A stretch of DNA of 64,000 bases, taken from NCBI GenBank assembly GCA_012728915.1, contig JAAYEC010000004.1, positions 1-64,000 of the forward strand. Direction: 5' to 3'. The notes beneath the pieces were generated by a model. That model worked only from the letters and a program-made list of their open reading frames with translations. It was not told where the DNA came from and made no database searches. Below, one piece after another: positions 56,434 to 64,000 of the stretch. Position 1 is the first letter of the stretch. Each line of letters opens with the position of its first letter. The DNA is from Deltaproteobacteria bacterium. GTDB lineage: Bacteria > Desulfobacterota > Syntrophia > Syntrophales > UBA2192. The position numbers and the translations under genes were made by a program.

Positions 56434-57039
56434 TCATGATTCCGCTGGGATATCTTCATCCGGTGCGGGTTTTCGCCCTCGGGCGTTAAAGCGGTTCATG
56501 GCCGATGGGGCGCCTGCATCGAGGATCTCCCGCACGGCCTCGCAGGCATTCCGGACGACCTCCGCGAGGGCCTCCAGGTCCGCCTTCGGGAAGCTCTGCA
56601 GGACGTAGCGCTCCGTGTCGTCCTTGAAAGGGGGTTTGCCGATGCCGAGCCTCACGCGGGTGAAGGCCCCGCCGCCGAGGTGATCCATGGCCGAGCGGAC
56701 GCCCTTGTGGCCACCGTCGCCCCCGCCGACCTTGATGCGCACGGTCCCGAAGGGCAGGTCGAGGTCGTCGTGCACCACGATCAGTTCCTCGGGGGGGACC
56801 TGGTAGAAATCGGCCACCTGCCGCAGCGACCGGCCGCTGAGGTTCATGAAGGTCTGGGGCTTGACGAGGAGGACGCGGTGCCCGCCGAGCCGGCCGTCGC
56901 CGATCAGGGCCTCGAATTTCTTCTTCAGGCTGGTGATTTCCGCGTCGTCCGCCAGCGCGTCCAGCACGAGAAACCCCATGTTGTGGCGCGTCATGCGGTA
57001 CTGGTCTCCGGGGTTTCCCAGCCCGGCGATGATTTTCAT
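56434..57039 (-). CDS. pth: Peptidyl-tRNA hydrolase
   Basis: A 201-residue enzyme that releases peptides from peptidyl-tRNA. Conserved parts: GLGNPGDQYRMTRHNMGFLVLDAL with the catalytic His in RHNMG, PQTFMNLSG, and HDDLDLPFG, GGGDGGHKGVRS. Gene order rplY-pth next to prs and ispE is the common bacterial arrangement. Confidence 0.95.
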   Translation of the reverse strand: MKIIAGLGNPGDQYRMTRHNMGFLVLDALADDAEITSLKKKFEALIGDGRLGGHRVLLVKPQTFMNLSGRSLRQVADFYQVPPEELIVVHDDLDLPFGTVRIKVGGGDGGHKGVRSAMDHLGGGAFTRVRLGIGKPPFKDDTERYVLQSFPKADLEALAEVVRNACEAVREILDAGAPSAMNRFNARGRKPAPDEDIPAES

Positions 57040-57135
57040 AATCTCTCCGCGATGGCCGGGGCTGACGGCTTATGGCCGGGAAGGCGTGCATTCAGCCCCA
57101 TGCCTTAAGCCCGAACCCCCGCGCCTGCAAGTATG

Positions 57136-57168
57136 AAAAACCCCGCTTCGCGGCTCGAAACGGGGTTT
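57136..57168 (-). terminator. Terminator between rplY and pth
   Basis: AAACCCCG (57138-57145) pairs with CGGGGTTT (57161-57168); T run on the minus strand. Next to it is the palindrome TTTGTCGACAAA (57166-57177). Confidence 0.7.
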
Positions 57169-57197
57169 GTCGACAAACAACGGGAAAGGGAAGGGGA

Positions 57198-57860
57198 TTA
57201 CGCCTCTTCCTTCGCGCCCTTCTTGCCGACCAGCTCGGGTTCCTTGGCCGCTTCCCCGGCTCCCTCGGCGGGCGCCGACTCCTCGGTCACGGTCCCGCGC
57301 TTGGCGGCCACGGTGACGATACTGGCGTTGCCGGCATCGAGGATCTCGATCCCCTCGGCCAGCTTGAGATCGCTCACGCGGAGGGTGCCGCCGATCATCA
57401 ACTCCGTCACGTCCACGTCCACGTAGCGCGGCATCAGGCCGGGCATGCAGGAGAGCCTGACGTCCCGCTTGAACTGGTTGAGCTCGCCGCCCTTGTCGAC
57501 GCCGATGGAGGAGCCCACGATGTGGATCGGCACGTTCCGTGTGAGCTTGCGGTCCATCCGGATCTCATAGAAATCGGCGTGGACGATCTTCTTCGTGACC
57601 GTGTTGGTTTGGAGCTCCTTGATGACGGAGACCCTTTCGGACTTCTTCCCGCCCTCGTCGATGACGAGCTTGACGAAGCCCGCCTCTCCCTTGTCAGCCC
57701 GGATGATCTGGATCAGCTCCGCCGCATTTACCGTCAACATGGTGGACTCGGCCCCTGATCCGTATAGGACGGCAGGAACGAGCCCCTCGGCCCGCAGTCG
57801 CCTGGCAGGCCCCTTACCCGATTCCGTGCGAATAGTCGCCTTCAACTCCGATGCTTCCAT
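57198..57860 (-). CDS. rplY: 50S ribosomal protein L25/Ctc
   Basis: A 220-residue, long-form L25 (Ctc/TL5 type) that binds 5S rRNA. The N-terminal L25 domain (ELKATIRTESGKGPARRLRAEGLVPAVLYG in two parts) is followed by the C-terminal beta domain with VPIHIVGSSIGVDKGG and an acidic/Ala tail. The start at 57860 has GGAGG upstream. Confidence 0.95.
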   Translation of the reverse strand: MEASELKATIRTESGKGPARRLRAEGLVPAVLYGSGAESTMLTVNAAELIQIIRADKGEAGFVKLVIDEGGKKSERVSVIKELQTNTVTKKIVHADFYEIRMDRKLTRNVPIHIVGSSIGVDKGGELNQFKRDVRLSCMPGLMPRYVDVDVTELMIGGTLRVSDLKLAEGIEILDAGNASIVTVAAKRGTVTEESAPAEGAGEAAKEPELVGKKGAKEEA

Positions 57861-57951
57861 GAAAACCTCCAACAAGAATATGACTAAAGGCCAAGGGCTT
57901 TTCCGTTCCTGCGACCCCTTTTGCTCTTTGCCCCTGGCCTTGAGCCGGTCT

Positions 57952-58896
57952 TTAGATGAACAGCGAACTCACCGAGTCGTTGTAGTAGATGCGCCGGACC
58001 GCCTCGCTGAGAAGGCCCGCCACGGGGAGCACGGTGATCCGTTTCCTGCACTGACGGGCCCGTTCGTGCAGGGGGATCGTGTCCGTCACGATGACCTCTT
58101 TGAGATTGGACTCGTCGATGCGGTCGATGGCCGGCCCCGAGAGGACGGCGTGGGTGCAGCAGGCCGCCACGTCCACGGCCCCCGCCGCCTCCAGGGCGGC
58201 CGCGGCCTGCACCATGGTGCCGGCCGTGTCGATCATGTCGTCGAGGATGACGACGCGCTTGCCCTCCACGTTGCCGATGATATTCATCACCTGGGACTCG
58301 TTGGGTCCCTCGCGCCGCTTGTCGATGATGGCCAGCGCCGAGTTGAGCCTCCGGGCGAATGCGCGGGCCCGCTCGGCGCCCCCCGTGTCCGGGGAGACGA
58401 TGACCAGGTTTTCCGCGAAGTTCTTGAGGAGGTATTTGAGCAGGATCGGCGTGGCGAACAGGTTGTCCACGGGGATGTTGAAGAACCCCTGGATCTGGCC
58501 GGCGTGGAGGTCCATGGACATCACCCGGTTGGCCCCGGCCGCCGTGATGAGGTCGGCCACAAGCTTGGCCGAGATGGGGGCCCGGGGGGCGACCTTGCGG
58601 TCCTGGCGGGCGTATCCGTAGTAGGGGATCACGGCGGTGACGCGGTCGGCCGAGGCGCGCTTCATGGCGTCGATGAGAATCAGCAGCTCCATGATGTGGT
58701 CGTTCACCGGCGGGCACGAGGACTGGATGATGAAGACATCCATCCCGCGCACGTTCTCGTTGATCTCCACCCGCGTCTCGCCGTCGCTGAAGGTGGCCAC
58801 GTTCGCCTTGCCCAGCGCGATGCCGAGCTTGGCGCAGATGTCCTGTGCGAGCTTCTTGTTCGCGTTGCCGGAAAAGATCCTCATTCTTTCGAGCAT
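57952..58896 (-). CDS. prs: Ribose-phosphate pyrophosphokinase
   Basis: A 314-residue PRPP synthase, normal length. Motifs: [16 protein letters not shown], the ATP-binding [10 protein letters not shown], the [11 protein letters not shown] metal site and the PRPP loop [14 protein letters not shown]. Start ATG at 58896; a second Met is 4 codons later. It is preceded by tRNA-Gln on the same strand. Confidence 0.96.
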   Translation of the reverse strand: MLERMRIFSGNANKKLAQDICAKLGIALGKANVATFSDGETRVEINENVRGMDVFIIQSSCPPVNDHIMELLILIDAMKRASADRVTAVIPYYGYARQDRKVAPRAPISAKLVADLITAAGANRVMSMDLHAGQIQGFFNIPVDNLFATPILLKYLLKNFAENLVIVSPDTGGAERARAFARRLNSALAIIDKRREGPNESQVMNIIGNVEGKRVVILDDMIDTAGTMVQAAAALEAAGAVDVAACCTHAVLSGPAIDRIDESNLKEVIVTDTIPLHERARQCRKRITVLPVAGLLSEAVRRIYYNDSVSSLFI

Positions 58897-58936
58897 GTCC
58901 GTTACCTGTGGCTGGAGCCCGCCGTTGGTTGTAAAT

Positions 58937-59011
58937 TGGCTGGGGCGGAAGGATTCGAACCTCCGAATGCGGGAGCCAAAGTCCCGTGGCTTACCGCTTG
59001 CCGACGCCCCA
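58937..59011 (-). tRNA. tRNA-Gln (anticodon TTG)
   Basis: On the minus strand a full cloverleaf: acceptor TGGGGCG / CGCCCCA, D arm, anticodon loop ACTTTGG with anticodon TTG, T loop GGTTCGAATCC, and an encoded GCCA end (58937-58940). It sits between ispE and prs, the usual place for a tRNA-Gln in many bacteria. Confidence 0.95.
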
Positions 59012-59064
59012 TCCTCGACCGGATGCCCCGCCGGCGCGGCGAAAGGCATGGAGGGGTCGCGAAA

Positions 59065-59901
59065 TCAGATTGTGTGGGCCCGGAAGACGGCGTACGGGTA
59101 CGATGCCCTCAGCGCGTGTTCCGCCCGGACCGCGTCGGGTTCGGTTTCAAAGAGTCCGAAGACCGTGGGTCCGCTCCCCGACATGAGCGACCCGAGGGCG
59201 CCCTGTCTCCGGAGGAATCCCTTGAGCTCGTCGAGCCGGGGATGGCGCGCAACCGTCACCGCTTCCAGGTCGTTGGACAGGGCCGCGGCGAGTTCACGTA
59301 CCCCGGAAAAGACGGGAATACTATACTTTATGGCTGTTTTTGTCAACGGCAAATTCAGGTTCTCGTAGACCCATTTCGTGGGCACCTCGAACCCCGGGTT
59401 CACGAGGACGAGCCACATCGTGGGGAGGGGGGCGGCCGGCTGCAGGACCTCGCCGATCCCGAACGCCCAGGCCGGGCTGCCGTGAATGAAAAAAGGGACA
59501 TCGGCGCCGATTCGGGCGCCGATCCGCATGAGTCGGTCCCGGTCGAACCCGAACCGGCACATCTCGTTGAGGACCACGAGGGTCGTGGCGGCATTGGAGC
59601 TTCCGCCACCGAGGCCCGCCGCCGTGGGGATGCGCTTGCGCAGGGAGATCTCGGCGCCGCCCGTGAAGCCGGCTTCGTCGAACAGGGCCCGGGCCGCCCG
59701 GACGACGAGGTTTCCCTCTCCCGTGGGGAGCTCCGACCCCGGGCAGGCAAGCGAAAGGCCGTCCTCCCGGAGGGCGAACTCCATGTCGTCGGCGAGGCTC
59801 ACCGTCTGCATCAGGGATGCGATATCGTGGTAGCCGTCGTCCCTGCGCCGGAGCACCTTGAGGATCAGGTTGACCTTGGCCGGGGACCGGGCGGCGATCA
59901 A
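59065..59901 (-). CDS. ispE: 4-diphosphocytidyl-2-C-methyl-D-erythritol kinase
   Basis: A 278-residue GHMP kinase of the non-mevalonate isoprenoid pathway that phosphorylates CDP-ME. Conserved blocks: SPAKVNLILKVL, KRIPTAAGLGGGSSNAATTL (the GHMP ATP loop), and SLMSGSGPTVFGLF. It overlaps the DUF1844 gene by 4 bases. Confidence 0.95.
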   Translation of the reverse strand: MIAARSPAKVNLILKVLRRRDDGYHDIASLMQTVSLADDMEFALREDGLSLACPGSELPTGEGNLVVRAARALFDEAGFTGGAEISLRKRIPTAAGLGGGSSNAATTLVVLNEMCRFGFDRDRLMRIGARIGADVPFFIHGSPAWAFGIGEVLQPAAPLPTMWLVLVNPGFEVPTKWVYENLNLPLTKTAIKYSIPVFSGVRELAAALSNDLEAVTVARHPRLDELKGFLRRQGALGSLMSGSGPTVFGLFETEPDAVRAEHALRASYPYAVFRAHTI

Positions 59902-60332
59902 GTGCCCTTCTCCCGGACGTAGCGCATCCTCAATTCGTAGAGGAGCGATTCCAGGAGCCGCTCCTCCTCGTCGCTGAGATTGCCCCGCGTCTTGTCCTTC
60001 AGGATCCCGAGGATGTCGATCGTCTGCTTGGCCGCCTCGAGGTTGCGCTCGGCCCTCTTCGTGGCGGGATCGGGAAAGTCGCCGAAGTGATACATGGCTG
60101 ACGTGCCGAGCGAGAAGACGAAGGTCGAAAAATTGAGATCGGGGAAAGGGGTCTCGTCCTGCGCCTGCGCGGCGGGCTTCTCCTGCCGCCGTTCCGCCTC
60201 CTTCGCTTCGGCCTTCGGCTGCCCGGCCCCGGCGGCCTCCTCCGTCTGCGCATCCGGCCGGACCTGGCCCGCGTCATCGAAGCGGCGGCGGTCCTTGATC
60301 ACGAACCCTTTCTCCTGCTTCTCGTCGTCCAT
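59898..60332 (-). CDS. DUF1844 family protein
   Basis: A 144-residue soluble protein. The first 60 residues are charged and low-complexity. The rest has the DUF1844 signature FSTFVFSLGTSAMYHFGDFPDP, then a helical tail with AKQTIDILGILKDKTRGNLSDEEERLLE. Function unknown; often near isoprenoid genes in deltaproteobacteria. GGGAGGG precedes the ATG, and its stop overlaps the ispE start. Confidence 0.83.
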   Translation of the reverse strand: MDDEKQEKGFVIKDRRRFDDAGQVRPDAQTEEAAGAGQPKAEAKEAERRQEKPAAQAQDETPFPDLNFSTFVFSLGTSAMYHFGDFPDPATKRAERNLEAAKQTIDILGILKDKTRGNLSDEEERLLESLLYELRMRYVREKGT

Positions 60333-60384
60333 GGTTCCCTCCCTCTTGAGGCCGTTGACCGGGGCACATGCCGTACTGAAAAGA

Positions 60385-60478
60385 AGGCAGGAAGGCAAGT
60401 ACGTTGGATGAGCCCCTGGCCGATGCCCGCTCACCAATTCTGCAGCCTTCTCGCCTTCCACCCCTCTTCCCTTCTCAC
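60385..60478 (-). repeat. Dispersed intergenic repeat, copy 3 (inverted)
   Basis: On the minus strand it reads GAGAAGG, GAGCGGGCATC, then GGCTCATCCAACGTACTTGCC, like the copies at 50911 and 52018. Confidence 0.5.
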
Positions 60479-60516
60479 GTGTAGGAACCGCAGACGGGTG
60501 TAATGTTCCCGTCTGC

Positions 60517-61365
60517 CTACATCCGCGGCTGCATGCTGCGCAGCCGAGCGATCCGCTCCTCGATGGGCGGGTGCGTGCTGAAGAGGCTCGCGAAGGACCG
60601 TCCCGACAGGGGGCTCACCGTGAAGATGTGGGCCGTCGAGGGGTTTGCGTTCATGGGGATGGCCCGGCTTGCCGCCTGCAGCTTCTCCAGGGCGCTTGCC
60701 AGCGCCCAGGGCTTGCCGGATACTCTGGCGCCGCCGTCGTCGGCCAGGTACTCCCGCGAGCGGGAGATGGCCATCTGGATGAGCATCGCCGCGACGGGGG
60801 CGAGGATCGCCATGGCGAGCATGCCGATCATGCCGCCGCCCTCGTCGTCGTCGCCGCGGGCCCCGCCGAAGATCGCCGCCCACTGGGCCATGTTGGCGAG
60901 CATCGTGATGGCGCCGGCGATCGTGGCCGCGATCGATCCGATGAGGATGTCGCGGTTCTTGATGTGGGACAGCTCGTGGCCGATGACGCCCTCGAGCTCC
61001 TCGCGGCTCAGGATCCGCAGGATCCCCTCGGTGACGGCCACGACGGCATGCTTCTCGTTGCGTCCCGTCGCAAAGGCGTTGGGCGTGTCGCCGGGGATGA
61101 TGTAGACCCGCGGCATGGGCAGGCCCGCCTTCATGGCCAGGTCCTGCACCAGCCGGTGCAGCTCGGGCGCCTGCTGCGGCGTCACTTCCTGGGCCCGGTA
61201 CATGCGCAGGACGATCCTGTCGGAGAACCAGTAGCTGAAGAAGTTCATGCCCATGGCGAAGAGAAAGGCGATCAGCATGCCGTTCTGCCCGCCGACGTAG
61301 CCGCCGATCAGGACCAGGAGTCCCGTCAGCGCGCCGAGCAGGACAGCCGTCTTGAGAGAGTTCAT
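60517..61365 (-). CDS. htpX: HtpX-type membrane zinc protease
   Basis: A 282-residue M48 protease that degrades misfolded membrane proteins. Two N-terminal membrane helices, then [13 protein letters not shown] (HExxH), two more helices and [13 protein letters not shown] with the third zinc ligand Glu. GGAGGAATC precedes the ATG at 61365. Confidence 0.93.
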   Translation of the reverse strand: MNSLKTAVLLGALTGLLVLIGGYVGGQNGMLIAFLFAMGMNFFSYWFSDRIVLRMYRAQEVTPQQAPELHRLVQDLAMKAGLPMPRVYIIPGDTPNAFATGRNEKHAVVAVTEGILRILSREELEGVIGHELSHIKNRDILIGSIAATIAGAITMLANMAQWAAIFGGARGDDDEGGGMIGMLAMAILAPVAAMLIQMAISRSREYLADDGGARVSGKPWALASALEKLQAASRAIPMNANPSTAHIFTVSPLSGRSFASLFSTHPPIEERIARLRSMQPRM

Positions 61366-61557
61366 GGTGCCGATTCCTCCATATCGAATTTCAGATGTCG
61401 AGCGGGGAAGAACGTGAGAAGGTCGGACGGGCATCCAGCCGGCGCATGCTTCCGCTTCGCCCCCATCCTCCCCGCCGTCGTTTCTTGCTCCCTTCGTGGA
61501 ACGCCGCGGAGTATACAGCAAAGCGGGGCGTCGCACAAGGCCCCGCCCCGTCCGCCG

Positions 61558-64000
61558 TCATGTCGCCTTTTTCTCGAACAGCACCTCGCCGTCGCCCCTC
61601 ACGTCGACGATCACGTGGTCGCCCGCGACGATGGAGCCCTCGAGAATCTTCATGGCCAGGCCGTCCTGGACGATCTTCTGCAGGGCCCTCTTGAGCGGCC
61701 TGGCGCCGTAGATGGCGCTGTAGCCCGCCCGGGCGATGTGCTGTTTCGCCCTGTCCGTCAGCTCGATCGTCACCTTCCGGTCGGCCAGCATCTTCTGGAG
61801 CCGTCCGATCTGGATGTCGATGATCCGGTTGATGTCGGTGATCGTGAGCGACCGGAAGATGATGATGTCGTCGATGCGGTTCAGGAACTCCGGCCTGAAG
61901 GTCGACCGCAGCGCCTCGTTGATCCTCAGTCTGCGCTCGGTCTCGCTCATCGCGGCGTCCACGGCGAACTGGCTGCCGATGTTCGAGGTCATGATGACAA
62001 CGGTGTTCTTGAAGTCCACCGTCCGTCCGTGTCCGTCGGTGAGCCGCCCGTCGTCGAGGATCTGCAGCAGGATGTTGAAGACATCCGGGTGCGCCTTCTC
62101 GATCTCGTCGAAGAGGATCACCGCGTAGGGCCGTCGCCGCACGGACTCGGTCAGGAAGCCGCCCTCCTCGTAGCCCACGTACCCCGGGGGAGCCCCGATG
62201 AGGCGGGCCACGGAGTGCTTCTCCATGTACTCGGACATGTCGATGCGGATCATGCTCTGCTCGTCGTCGAACATGAACTCCGCCAGCGCCCGGGCCAGTT
62301 CCGTCTTGCCCACGCCCGTGGGCCCCATGAAGATGAAGGAGCCGATGGGACGGTTCGGGTCCTGCAGGCCCGAGCGGGCTCGCCGCAGGGCGTTGGAGAC
62401 GGCGTGGATGGGCTCCTCCTGCCCGATGACTCGCTGCTGCAGGCGCTCCTCCATGCGGATGAGCTTGGCCACCTCGGTCTCCATCATGCGCGAGACGGGG
62501 ATGCCCGTCCAGCTGGCCACCACGTCGGCCACGTCCTCGGCCTCGACTTCTTCCTTGAGCATCTTGTCGCCGTTCTGGATGCCGGCAAGCGACGCCTGTT
62601 CCTTCTCCAGTTCCTTGTTGAGCTCCACGAGGCGACCGTAACGGATCTCGGCGGCCTTCGCGAGATCGCCCGAACGCTGGGCGTTGAGCTCCTCGTTCTT
62701 CAGTTCTTCAACCTTCGCCTTGACGGACTGGATGCGCTTGATCACCTCGCGCTCGTTCGACCAGTGCTTCTTCTTCTCGTCGCGCTCGGCCGTGAGGGTG
62801 TCGATCTCTCCTTCGAGCTTCTTCAGGTGCTCCAGGGCCCCGGAGTCTGTCTCGTTTTTCAGCGATTGCCGCTCGATCTCGAGCTGCAGGATCCGGCGCT
62901 CCAGCGCGTCGATCTCGGCGGGCAGGCTGTCCAGCTCGATCCGCAGGCGCGAGGCTGCCTCGTCGATGAGATCGACCGCCTTGTCGGGCAGAAACCGGTC
63001 GCTGATGTAGCGGTTCGACAGGGTTGCCGCGGCCACGATAGCCGAGTCCTTGATCCGCACGCCGTGGTGCACCTCGTAGCGTTCCTTGAGCCCGCGCAGG
63101 ATGGCGATGGTGTCCTCCACCGTGGGCTCCTTGATCAGCACGGGCTGGAATCGGCGCTCCAGGGCCGGGTCCTTCTCGATGTTCTTGCGGTACTCGTTCA
63201 GGGTCGTCGCGCCGATGCAGCGCAGCTCGCCCCGGGCCAGGGCCGGCTTGAGCATGTTCGATGCGTCGATGGCGCCCTCGGCGGCCCCCGCTCCCACGAC
63301 GGTGTGGATCTCGTCGATGAAGAGGATGATCTGGCCCTCGGCGGCGGCCACCTCCTTCAGGACGGCCTTCAGGCGGTCTTCGAACTCGCCGCGGAACTTC
63401 GAGCCCGCCACGAGCGCCCCCATGTCCAGGGCGACGACGCGCTTGTCCTTGAGCGTCTCCGGCACGTCGCCGTTGACGATCCGCTGCGCGAGCCCCTCGA
63501 CGATGGCCGTCTTGCCGACACCCGGCTCGCCGATCAGGCAGGGGTTGTTCTTCGTGCGCCTCGAGAGGACCTGCATGATGCGCCGGATCTCCTCGTCGCG
63601 GCCGATGACGGGGTCGAAGGATCCCTTCTTCGCCAACTCGTTGAAATCCCTTGCATATCTTTCGAGGGCCTGGTACTTCTCCTCGGGGTTCTGGTCCGTG
63701 ACCCTCTGGCTTCCCCGGATGTCCACGAGGGCGCGGTAGATGGCATCCTTCGTCACGCCGGCTCCCCGGAGGGCCTTTCCGGCGGGGCCTTCCTTGTCTT
63801 CCGTCATCGCGATCAGGATGTGCTCGGCGCTGACGAACTCGTCCTTGAGACGCTTTGCCTCCTCGAATGAGTTCTCGAGGACCCTGTTGAGCCTCGGGGT
63901 CATGTAGGCCTGGGTGCCCGCGCCGGATACCTTCGGCAGGCCGTTCAGGGCCCTTTCGACCTCGCGCTGGACGGAACGGGTGTCGGCGCCCAGCTTCTTC
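61558..64000 (-). CDS. clpB: Chaperone ClpB, N-terminal end outside window
   Basis: A disaggregase of the Hsp100 family. The frame continues past the right window edge, so the N-terminal part is missing; about 814 residues are seen. The part seen has the end of the N domain, AAA1 with [15 protein letters not shown] and [13 protein letters not shown], the long middle coiled coil (about 380-500 of the visible part), and AAA2 with [21 protein letters not shown] and [15 protein letters not shown]. The Met at 63903 is internal. The last residues ([16 protein letters not shown]) match the short C-terminus of ClpB. Confidence 0.95.
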   Translation of the reverse strand, partial: KKLGADTRSVQREVERALNGLPKVSGAGTQAYMTPRLNRVLENSFEEAKRLKDEFVSAEHILIAMTEDKEGPAGKALRGAGVTKDAIYRALVDIRGSQRVTDQNPEEKYQALERYARDFNELAKKGSFDPVIGRDEEIRRIMQVLSRRTKNNPCLIGEPGVGKTAIVEGLAQRIVNGDVPETLKDKRVVALDMGALVAGSKFRGEFEDRLKAVLKEVAAAEGQIILFIDEIHTVVGAGAAEGAIDASNMLKPALARGELRCIGATTLNEYRKNIEKDPALERRFQPVLIKEPTVEDTIAILRGLKERYEVHHGVRIKDSAIVAAATLSNRYISDRFLPDKAVDLIDEAASRLRIELDSLPAEIDALERRILQLEIERQSLKNETDSGALEHLKKLEGEIDTLTAERDEKKKHWSNEREVIKRIQSVKAKVEELKNEELNAQRSGDLAKAAEIRYGRLVELNKELEKEQASLAGIQNGDKMLKEEVEAEDVADVVASWTGIPVSRMMETEVAKLIRMEERLQQRVIGQEEPIHAVSNALRRARSGLQDPNRPIGSFIFMGPTGVGKTELARALAEFMFDDEQSMIRIDMSEYMEKHSVARLIGAPPGYVGYEEGGFLTESVRRRPYAVILFDEIEKAHPDVFNILLQILDDGRLTDGHGRTVDFKNTVVIMTSNIGSQFAVDAAMSETERRLRINEALRSTFRPEFLNRIDDIIIFRSLTITDINRIIDIQIGRLQKMLADRKVTIELTDRAKQHIARAGYSAIYGARPLKRALQKIVQDGLAMKILEGSIVAGDHVIVDVRGDGEVLFEKKAT

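Noticed and set aside
60571-63870. A 1,099-codon open frame on the plus strand
   Set aside because: Antisense to htpX and clpB, low-complexity His/Asp/Arg-rich translation, no ribosome site or domain. Typical of high-GC DNA opposite a real gene.
1-64000. CRISPR array, prophage or insertion sequence
   Set aside because: No regularly spaced direct repeats, transposase, integrase or phage structural genes were found.

Overview
The window is GC-rich (mostly 60-70% by eye), gene-dense chromosomal DNA. It looks like an anaerobic, syntrophic-type deltaproteobacterium (Desulfobacterota, Syntrophia-like). The evidence is indirect: an AtoE-type short-chain fatty-acid transporter, an isovaleryl-type acyl-CoA dehydrogenase, a membrane pyrophosphatase, class III polyhydroxyalkanoate (PHA) synthase with PhaR, and a sigma-54 regulator with GAF sensors. 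There is no 16S rRNA, so this placement is inference. I see no prophage, transposase or CRISPR array.

Layout. 1-2.3 kb: end of a sodium/solute symporter and a 3-hydroxyacyl-CoA dehydrogenase. 2.3-4.6 kb: an unusual receptor with a periplasmic binding domain, a kinase-like core lacking the phospho-accepting His, and a permuted papain-like domain. 5-17.4 kb: an expanded PHA locus with three PHA-synthase-family proteins, PhaE, a PhaE-like protein, PhaJ, an intracellular depolymerase-like PhaZ, three phasins and the regulator PhaR. PhaR-type TTGCA palindromes stand next to the -35 boxes of both phasin promoters and upstream of phaR. 17.5-19.4 kb: cell-wall and protease genes. 19.4-25.6 kb: a GntR-controlled catabolic cluster (symporter, PIG-L deacetylase, MetX-like hydrolase, glycerate kinase). 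25.7-37.4 kb: mixed plus-strand genes (dehydrogenases, nitroreductase, DD-carboxypeptidase, LsrF-like aldolase, phosphoesterase, DUF4301) and a PP-loop tRNA-thiolase-like protein. 37.7-43.2 kb: acyl-CoA dehydrogenase, AtoE, a cytidylate-kinase-like/BON protein and a TerC-family transporter. 43.4-47.8 kb: HD phosphohydrolase, TPR lipoprotein, GerMN protein and an EF-G. 48.1-52.5 kb: sigma-54 activator, a non-coding RNA locus, a patatin-like lipoprotein and a small Ala/Pro lipoprotein. 52.6-64 kb: the housekeeping run ychF, hppA, pth, rplY, prs, tRNA-Gln, ispE, DUF1844, htpX, clpB.

The most interesting signal is a probable undescribed regulatory circuit. Two homologous intergenic loci (about 39.3-39.9 kb and 50.2-50.7 kb) each have a near-perfect -24/-12 sigma-54 promoter (TGGCAYTGTTATTGCT). 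Each is preceded by several copies of a 15-bp palindrome (GTGC-N7-G[CA]AC) and followed by a non-coding transcript. Both transcripts carry the same hairpin, with a covarying base pair in the stem and an anti-Shine-Dalgarno loop (TCCCTCCTTT). The second locus lies directly behind a GAF-GAF-AAA-Fis sigma-54 activator gene, and the same palindrome sits just upstream of that gene's own promoter. This suggests an autoregulated activator driving paired regulatory RNAs, comparable in layout to LuxO/Qrr or CbrB/CrcZ but with unrelated RNAs.
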